Assembly: GCA_903865935.1 (NCBI GenBank)
Contig: CAIPLT010000014.1
Span: 1 to 47,417 of the forward strand
Length of the DNA stretch: 47,417 nucleotides
Source: Caldifarciminota bacterium
Lineage (GTDB): Bacteria; Hydrothermota; Tepidihabitantia; Tepidihabitantales; CAIPLT01
Direction: 5' to 3'
Part shown: positions 42,378-47,417 of the stretch, piece by piece
How the letters are laid out: each line of letters begins with the position of its first letter
How positions within the stretch are numbered: the first letter of the stretch is position 1
Notes under the pieces: model-generated
Seen by the model: the letters and a program-made list of their open reading frames with translations, nothing else
Databases searched by the model: none
What the model was told of the DNA's origin: nothing
Made by a program: the position numbers and the translations under genes

Positions 42378-43106
42378 TTAATTATCGCCTGTCAGAACCA
42401 AAGCAATATTAGAATTTTTTTCTTGATAACGAACTAATCTTCTTGGTTCCTGCTGTTCATAATATAGGTGATAGGTTTTCTGTAACGACACCAAAGAAAT
42501 CCGCTCGCATTCAAACATACCAGCTGGTGTCGTTAGTGTGATTTTACCGGCATAGCTAACCGTGATTGGATTCACTTGCAATGAAAATGGCATAAAGACA
42601 TTAAATGAGTACCTTTTTACTTTGGTAAATCGTACCGACCGTAAAAGTGTTAATATCATCTCATTATCAAAGTATGGTTTTCTTACGGTAAAATTAAAAG
42701 TTTTTATACCATCAATCGTTTCTAACCAAATATCCGCTTTATTGCCACTATAATGTGTTTCAATAACAGTATAACCTAAGTTTGTCACAACTTTCCGCCA
42801 CGCCCGTACTGGTACAAAATTGTCGCGACGAAAATAAACTACCGAGGAATCCCATAAATTATCTCGGTCCATCTTTGTAACAGTTAACATGTTGAGTATA
42901 TAAACTGGCATCTCTCCTTCGACATCAGTATATACTGAATAATCAACTTGCCCAATAGCTGTATCGTTTCTAGTAACTGCGTATTTTAACTTCTCAATAT
43001 TTTGCCAATTCGGCGCGACGATATCGTTTGTAATATTACGAGATTGTTGGCAGTTGATGCAACAGAGAATCACAATTAAAAAATAGTAAATTTTTACGAA
43101 TCTCAT
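42378..43106 (-). CDS. DUF3108-like lipoprotein
   Basis: 242 residues from the ATG at 43106, which lies one base after the acpS stop and uses GAGGAA inside the end of acpS as ribosome binding site. An upstream in-frame start would overlap acpS and lacks this support. The N-terminus has a lipoprotein signal with the lipobox region VILCCINC. The rest is beta-rich and resembles DUF3108 (KLKYAVTRNDTAIGQVDYSV, then TPAGMFECERI). The function of this family is unknown; an envelope-lipid or periplasmic role is inferred from the signal. Last gene of the five-gene operon. Confidence 0.75.
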   Translation of the reverse strand: MRFVKIYYFLIVILCCINCQQSRNITNDIVAPNWQNIEKLKYAVTRNDTAIGQVDYSVYTDVEGEMPVYILNMLTVTKMDRDNLWDSSVVYFRRDNFVPVRAWRKVVTNLGYTVIETHYSGNKADIWLETIDGIKTFNFTVRKPYFDNEMILTLLRSVRFTKVKRYSFNVFMPFSLQVNPITVSYAGKITLTTPAGMFECERISLVSLQKTYHLYYEQQEPRRLVRYQEKNSNIALVLTGDN

Positions 43107-43107
43107 G

Positions 43108-43479
43108 CTATTCCTCAATAATAACAATCGCAGTTGCATAATTTTTAGTATGCGAAATGCTTAACAGCGCTTTTCTTTTGTTCAAGATAGTATTTGCTCG
43201 ACCATATATTTCTAATTTTGGTCTGGATTTTTCATTATCGATAACCACAATATCCCGCCATGATACTACACCCCGTAAACCTGTTCCAAGAGCTTTAGAA
43301 AAAGCTTCTTTACTAGCAAAGCGTGCCGCGTAGGACTGAAATTTTCCATTTCGAGATTCACAAAATTCTTGTTCCGATTTTGTAAAAATACGTTCTTTAA
43401 ACTTACCCCCAAATCTCTCTAATGATTCCTGGATTCTCTTCACTTCGACAATATCAATCCCAACTCCAAAAATTCCCAT
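43108..43479 (-). CDS. acpS: Holo-[acyl-carrier-protein] synthase
   Basis: 123 residues, the normal AcpS length. The metal ligands are Asp in GIDIVEVKRI (residue 9) and Glu in FASKEAFSKALG (residue 58), and the C-terminal SISHTKNYATA is conserved. The enzyme transfers 4'-phosphopantetheine from CoA to acyl carrier protein. It starts two bases after the HAD gene stop. Confidence 0.95.
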   Translation of the reverse strand: MGIFGVGIDIVEVKRIQESLERFGGKFKERIFTKSEQEFCESRNGKFQSYAARFASKEAFSKALGTGLRGVVSWRDIVVIDNEKSRPKLEIYGRANTILNKRKALLSISHTKNYATAIVIIEE

Positions 43480-43481
43480 TA

Positions 43482-44174
43482 TTATATTTTAGAATTCTCG
43501 TTATCGACAATCTTAATCACATCATAAACATCATCGATATCCCAGTCTGCTCCAGAGATTTTAGTCCCAAAGGTATCACCGTAACGCGCAAAAACTGTTT
43601 TCATACCTAATGGTTTTGCTCCGACGATATCACGCTCCGGCCAATCGCCAACCATAATTACATCTTTTGGTTTTAATTTTAACAATTCCAATGCTTTCTT
43701 AAATGGTTCAGCATCCGGCTTGCGTTTACTCGTATCGTCAAATGTAACAACTACGTCAAAATAATTATGAATGTTAAGAGCACATAACCTTAACCAAGCC
43801 TGCAACCGTGGGGCATCGGATACCACCGCTAACTTTAATCCGCGTTTTAGTAACTCGAGTAACGTTATTGTTACGCGGGGATACGAAACAAGCACACTCT
43901 CACGTGCGCGTCGATAGGCAATTACTCCAGCGGCGAGAATTTTATTATCAACATTTCCGATCGCATTAATTAAAAACGTATCAAACACTTGCTGATATTC
44001 AATTCCTTTTGCATCATAAACTTCAAATATCTTGGACTTTGCCACTTCTTTTTTCATCGGCAAACCCGCATCAATCATCGCATCGACTGCCGCATCAATC
44101 GCAACCTCTTTCATTTTCATAAAATCAACTAATGTGTTATCTAAATCAAAAATAATCGCTTTTATTTTAGGCAT
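43482..44174 (-). CDS. HAD-superfamily hydrolase
   Basis: 230 residues. HAD motif I is FDLDNTLVDF, motif II is the VVSDAP region, the motif III Lys is in SKRKPDAEPF, and motif IV is GDWPERDIVGA. The helical cap between motifs I and II is C1-type. Such enzymes dephosphorylate small metabolites (phosphoglycolate, nucleotides or pyridoxal phosphate-like substrates); the substrate cannot be named. It lies between the HIT gene and acpS with gaps of a few bases. Confidence 0.9.
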   Translation of the reverse strand: MPKIKAIIFDLDNTLVDFMKMKEVAIDAAVDAMIDAGLPMKKEVAKSKIFEVYDAKGIEYQQVFDTFLINAIGNVDNKILAAGVIAYRRARESVLVSYPRVTITLLELLKRGLKLAVVSDAPRLQAWLRLCALNIHNYFDVVVTFDDTSKRKPDAEPFKKALELLKLKPKDVIMVGDWPERDIVGAKPLGMKTVFARYGDTFGTKISGADWDIDDVYDVIKIVDNENSKI

Positions 44175-44178
44175 ACGA

Positions 44179-44673
44179 TTATTCCATTAGCTCTAATTGC
44201 TTCTTTAATTTATTATAAATTCTATTCAATGAATCATTAATAATTTTAGTATCACCGACAATTGACATAAAATTTGTGTCCCCTAACCACCGTGGTATAA
44301 CGTGGAAATGTACATGGCTTGGCACTCCTGCTCCGGCAACTCCACCAATATTGGCGCCAATATTAAATCCATCTGGTTTAAAAACTTTTTTCAATATCAT
44401 GACACTTTTCTGAACCAATAAAAACATTTCCGATGTTTCCTGTTCAGTTAATTTTTCGACAAACCCGATATGCCGATATGGCAAAACCATCAGATGACCG
44501 GAATTGTATGGATATCGATTCATCATCACAAATGAATGTCTTCCTTTTAATAGAACAAGATTTTTCACCATCGATCCTGAACCGGCGGCACATAAAAAAC
44601 ATTTTGTTTTCGATTTCTTCTTTTGATTTTGTTCAATATATTCTAAACGCCACGGTGACCAGATTTGTTTCAT
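44179..44673 (-). CDS. HIT-family hydrolase/transferase
   Basis: 164 residues. The catalytic histidine triad is HVHFHVIPRW. An N-terminal CFLC and the conserved MNRYPYNSGHLMVLPYRH segment place it among the bacterial/archaeal HIT proteins similar to Ap4A phosphorylase or Ap4A hydrolase. It likely cleaves dinucleoside polyphosphates or AMP conjugates. It begins four bases after the EndoQ-like gene stop in the same operon. Confidence 0.93.
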   Translation of the reverse strand: MKQIWSPWRLEYIEQNQKKKSKTKCFLCAAGSGSMVKNLVLLKGRHSFVMMNRYPYNSGHLMVLPYRHIGFVEKLTEQETSEMFLLVQKSVMILKKVFKPDGFNIGANIGGVAGAGVPSHVHFHVIPRWLGDTNFMSIVGDTKIINDSLNRIYNKLKKQLELME

Positions 44674-44677
44674 AACA

Positions 44678-45934
44678 CTAAAATAGTTTCATCTGATTTT
44701 GCTCTTGTTCATTATTTTTGTTGCTCTGAGATTTAGTCTCAGATAATAAAATACTGATTTTACCAAAAACACCGTCATAACCAGGTGCAATATTAATGTT
44801 GCCTTTGCGCATTTGTTCAACTCCATAAGCAATCCGCTGGTCACTATGTGCTGCGATATCATCAATCGGAACTTTTAACAAAATATTAAATTCGCCACCC
44901 AAGTCTTTTACTAATTTCAAATATTGATTTCTGACCGTTACGCTGTCTCTGCCAATGTCTAGTACTTCTGCGATGATTTCTTCTAAGGGGACTATATTCT
45001 TGTAAGGAATCGCATTATCTGGTACAAAACCATCTTTTCGGTCAGCTAGGAAATGTACCCGATGTGCTACACCAATCGTCAACTGCTTGCCGCAAACCGG
45101 ACAAATATCATCAATCGCTTCGGATTGTTGCGGGTTCAGAACAACATTGCAGTTTCGATGCCCGTCATAATGATATTTTCCTTCTTCCGGAAAAAATTCC
45201 AGCGTATATAAAAATCTTGTCTTATCCTTAGTTTTTAAGATATCACGAATATCAAAAAACGATATCTTGCCTGAAAAAACATTCGCTTCGCGACCCATGC
45301 GTGATGGTGAGTGGGCATCCGAATTAGATATCAGGGTATAATTATCCAGTGCGGATAGTGTCCAGTTCATTTTTGGATCAGATGATAACCCTGTTTCCAG
45401 AGCAAAAACCTGATTACTAAGTTCTCCAAAGCATTCGTCAATCGAATCAAAACCCGACTTTGAGCCAAACAGAGAAAACCAGGGTGTCCAGATATGCGAC
45501 GGCACAACAAAACTATCTGAATCTATTTCCAGAATTTTCTCAAGCATCACTTTTGAATCTAAACTTAAGAGTGGCCTTCCGTCTGATTTTAAATTACCGT
45601 ATTTCGCTAAATATTGACTGATTTTTTCTGCTGATGAAAACCCCGGCGTGAAAATAATATTATGGATGCGTCGCAGCTTGCCATTCTTGGTATAAATATT
45701 ATTCACCTCAGATGTCAGGATAAAATGCGTATTATTATAGATGAAAGTTCCGTTGTCTTCTTCAGTCAAATCATTTCTCAGCATCTCGAGCCACTGCGGA
45801 TGAGTGAAATCGCCGGTTCCGACTAATGAGATGCCTTTCCATTCTGCTGCTTCGGCAATTTTGGGTATAACCATATCACCACTGGTCGCGCGGGAAAATT
45901 TTGAGTGAATATGCAAATCTGCAATGAATTCCAT
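44678..45934 (-). CDS. EndoQ-like PHP-domain endonuclease with putative beta-clamp motif
   Basis: 418 residues. A PHP metal-binding domain starts at ADLHIHSKFS and continues with GTGDFTHPQW, LTSEVN, SHIWTPWFSLFG and SNSDAHSPSRMGREANVF. A zinc site follows (CN near 265, then CPVCGKQL and AHRVHFLADR). This order matches endonuclease Q, which nicks DNA 5' to deaminated bases (uracil, hypoxanthine, xanthine) and abasic sites. The protein ends in QMKLF (414-418), fitting the bacterial sliding-clamp-binding pattern Q-L/M-x-L-F after a disordered Asn/Gln/Glu-rich tail. It is the first gene of a five-gene operon and is predicted to be leaderless. Alternatively it could be a general PHP phosphoesterase. 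Confidence 0.88.
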   Translation of the reverse strand: MEFIADLHIHSKFSRATSGDMVIPKIAEAAEWKGISLVGTGDFTHPQWLEMLRNDLTEEDNGTFIYNNTHFILTSEVNNIYTKNGKLRRIHNIIFTPGFSSAEKISQYLAKYGNLKSDGRPLLSLDSKVMLEKILEIDSDSFVVPSHIWTPWFSLFGSKSGFDSIDECFGELSNQVFALETGLSSDPKMNWTLSALDNYTLISNSDAHSPSRMGREANVFSGKISFFDIRDILKTKDKTRFLYTLEFFPEEGKYHYDGHRNCNVVLNPQQSEAIDDICPVCGKQLTIGVAHRVHFLADRKDGFVPDNAIPYKNIVPLEEIIAEVLDIGRDSVTVRNQYLKLVKDLGGEFNILLKVPIDDIAAHSDQRIAYGVEQMRKGNINIAPGYDGVFGKISILLSETKSQSNKNNEQEQNQMKLF

Positions 45935-45940
45935 CGCTCA

Positions 45941-45969
45941 ATTGTATGAAACATCATTATGAATGTCAA
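45941..45969 (-). promoter_or_regulatory. Promoter of the EndoQ-like operon, leaderless geometry
   Basis: On the minus strand, TTGACA (45969-45964), a 17 bp spacer, TACAAT (45946-45941), six bases, then the ATG at 45934. No Shine-Dalgarno site. Confidence 0.8.
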
Positions 45970-45990
45970 GACCTATACGAAGGCGCGGGG

Positions 45991-46019
45991 TTGACATTTA
46001 AGTATAAATATGATAAATT
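45991..46019 (+). promoter_or_regulatory. Promoter of the barrel-lipoprotein pair, leaderless geometry
   Basis: TTGACA at 45991-45996, a 17 bp spacer, TAAATT at 46014-46019, six bases, then the GTG at 46026. Divergent from the EndoQ-like promoter; the two -35 boxes are 21 bases apart. Confidence 0.65.
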
Positions 46020-46025
46020 TAATTA

Positions 46026-46556
46026 GTGATATCTTCGCTTATCGTCTTAATCGCAGTCAATGCAATCAATCTCGGAATTGGTTTTGGACCGAATATTCCG
46101 GTTGGTGGTATCGCACAAAACTACAAAACCACGACTACCGGAACAATCTTCTGCACGGTTAATAATTTAGGTATCGATTATGCTTATTCCAAATTTACCA
46201 ACAAGAACACGAATATCGACCATCTATCAATTCATTCCATAACTATCTCGTATCAATATCCATTATTCAAGAAAGAGACTCATCAAATGGATATCATTCT
46301 TGGCGGTAATTATAACCGAATAATACATAAATTCGAAATTGGTGCTGAAAATAGTTATGTGTTTGGATTAAGATACGGCTTAGGTTATCAGGAAATTATT
46401 CAAGGCAGTCAGCTTATTGACCGTATAAAACCAGCACTATCAGGTAAAATTCTGGTAAACCAGTACATCCAGATCCGCAACTGGAATTATACGCAGATTA
46501 CTTCATCTAATTTCACATTAGCATTATTAATCGGTATCAGTTTTCGCATATTATGA
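46026..46556 (+). CDS. Small exported beta-rich (probable outer-membrane barrel) protein
   Basis: 176 residues from a GTG without ribosome binding site but six bases after a promoter -10 box. A short hydrophobic N-terminus (ISSLIVLIAVNAINLG) could be a signal peptide. The remainder alternates polar and hydrophobic residues with aromatic strand ends (SITISYQYPLF, YVFGLRYGLGYQE, FTLALLIGISFRIL), as in an outer-membrane barrel of about eight strands. I do not recognise the family. Its stop overlaps the lipoprotein start (ATGA), so the two are coupled. Confidence 0.65.
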   Translation: MISSLIVLIAVNAINLGIGFGPNIPVGGIAQNYKTTTTGTIFCTVNNLGIDYAYSKFTNKNTNIDHLSIHSITISYQYPLFKKETHQMDIILGGNYNRIIHKFEIGAENSYVFGLRYGLGYQEIIQGSQLIDRIKPALSGKILVNQYIQIRNWNYTQITSSNFTLALLIGISFRIL

Positions 46557-47182
46557 AAAATAAACACTGGCTGATAATTTTATTCGTATGTTTGTGTATT
46601 ATTTCCTGCAACAATAATGATTGGATTTTATTCCGCGCCAGTAACAATTATTTTCCTTTAACCACTGGTGACCGCTGGACCTATGAAACCAATGGTGCAA
46701 GTGAATTAGTTAAAGTGATTAGCGATACAAATGCGTATGGCATTTCCTGCTCGTATCTGACCCGAAATTTCGCGGATGAATTTTGGACTAAGGATAACAA
46801 TGAAGTAAAAAAATTGGTATTAAGAACAGTAAATTATGGCGGCACTGATTATACAATACAGCAGGTTTGGACTGTCCAATATCATTTACCCTTTGTTTTA
46901 GGAAATTACTGGTCAAATACTTATAACGATACAACAACAGTTTTGGGTGACACCTTTTATACATCGCAAACCATAACCCGCAAAGTAGTGGCGGTCGAAG
47001 ATATAAATGTCCCTGCCGGTTCATTTTTACAGACCTATAAACTTGAATATATTGAAAATGTCACGATTAACGACTCAACTGAGCAGTATTCTGGTTTTGA
47101 ATGGTATGCACCAGGACTCGGTCTGGTTAAGAAAATTGTCAACAACACTGAACAGGTCTTAATTGACTACTCAGTCAAATAA
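46553..47182 (+). CDS. Lipoprotein of unknown function
   Basis: 209 residues with a lipoprotein signal: MKNKHWLIILFVCLCIISC, lipobox IISC, so Cys19 is acylated. The mature part starts with YFPLTTGDRWTYE, a motif common in small secreted lipoproteins of FCB bacteria, and closes with the typical WYAPGLGLVKKIV. It is beta-rich without recognisable catalytic residues. Coupled by overlap to the barrel-like gene upstream, it is probably an envelope partner. After it, 47183-47417 contains no gene I can support. Confidence 0.75.
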   Translation: MKNKHWLIILFVCLCIISCNNNDWILFRASNNYFPLTTGDRWTYETNGASELVKVISDTNAYGISCSYLTRNFADEFWTKDNNEVKKLVLRTVNYGGTDYTIQQVWTVQYHLPFVLGNYWSNTYNDTTTVLGDTFYTSQTITRKVVAVEDINVPAGSFLQTYKLEYIENVTINDSTEQYSGFEWYAPGLGLVKKIVNNTEQVLIDYSVK

Positions 47183-47417
47183 AAAACAAACAATATTTAT
47201 AATATGTGTTTCAATTGGCTTTGTCCTTGGTAAGAATTTTGAATTGTTTAAACTGAAGTATTCCCTTATAAATCCCCTTGTTAATGACCTGCGATATGTG
47301 TAGTAGTTCACAATTTCGGTAACAGATTAGCAATAAAAGAAAGCTTGTCAAGGTGTACTTTCTAGACATCACATAGTTGTTTAACCGAGGAAAAGGTTTT
47401 CGATCTTTTCTGCGTAA

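Noticed and set aside
1-47417. tRNA, rRNA, insertion sequences and integrases
   Set aside because: I looked for tRNA T-arm-like motifs, transposase and integrase frames and terminal inverted repeats and found none. This was by eye, so a covariance-model search would be needed to exclude a divergent RNA.

Overview
The window is a 47.4 kb piece of an AT-rich bacterial chromosome. It carries about 33 protein genes on both strands. I saw no rRNA, tRNA, CRISPR array, transposase or phage gene. Four large exported proteins end in a 'TGIEE'-like linker followed by a FlgD-like or Por-type sorting domain (type IX secretion style). They also carry CARDB, choice-of-anchor J, kelch, BNR and fibronectin-III-like repeats. 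A DUF2723 glycosyltransferase-like protein, a Bacteroidetes-style GlmU and a DUF6754 membrane cluster accompany them. This set fits an uncultured FCB-type lineage such as candidate phylum WOR-3 (Stahlbacteria) or a relative. That placement is inference; no marker gene was compared.

Layout. 1-9.4 kb: the end of a TIM-barrel isomerase-like gene, a secreted BNR propeller protein, a DUF2723 membrane protein (minus), then glmU-like, ChlI-like ATPase and ChlD-like VWA genes in a tight run, then a B12-binding radical SAM protein. 9.4-14.2 kb: a 1583-residue kelch/FN3 exported protein (minus). 14.2-15 kb: a noncoding region with an unusual GC-rich run of hairpins. 15-21 kb: a small membrane protein, a cupin (minus), then MazG, DUF6754, two membrane proteins, a further membrane protein and a Wzi-like outer-membrane protein. 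21-23 kb: sucC and sucD. 23.2-30.7 kb: a 1902-residue CARDB/J-domain adhesin-like protein and a gingipain-family (C25) protein, each with its own promoter. 30.7-31.6 kb: noncoding. 31.6-37.8 kb: a TPR protein, metG, a tatD-like gene, rsmA and an EamA transporter. 37.8-41 kb: glmM-glmS (minus). 41-42.3 kb: a sensorless histidine kinase and a receiver-only regulator. 42.4-45.9 kb: a five-gene minus operon (EndoQ-like, HIT, HAD, acpS, DUF3108 lipoprotein). 46-47.2 kb: a small barrel-like protein and a lipoprotein.

Regulation. Very consensus-like sigma-70 promoters (TTGACA/T, 16-17 bp, TATAAT-like) can be read directly. They fall into two classes. In one, exactly six bases separate the -10 box from the start codon, which predicts leaderless mRNAs; this covers glmU-like, radical SAM, mazG, glmM, EndoQ-like, the 46 kb barrel gene and possibly DUF2723. 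In the other, the promoter is followed by a 19-60 base leader with a Shine-Dalgarno site; this covers all four large exported proteins, the cupin, the small membrane protein and metG.

Main leads: (1) an A9 slippery run joins the ChlI-like and ChlD-like frames in the -1 direction, as expected for programmed frameshifting; (2) the radical SAM gene seems to start with ACG at the predicted +1 of a perfect promoter; (3) the mazG-DUF6754 membrane cluster is an uncharacterised system; (4) a complete six-repeat kelch block is nested inside an FN3-like domain; (5) palindromic repeat sequence has been inserted in frame into loops of exported proteins; (6) the EndoQ-like protein ends in a putative beta-clamp motif; (7) a tandem hairpin element lies at 14.63-14.80 kb.
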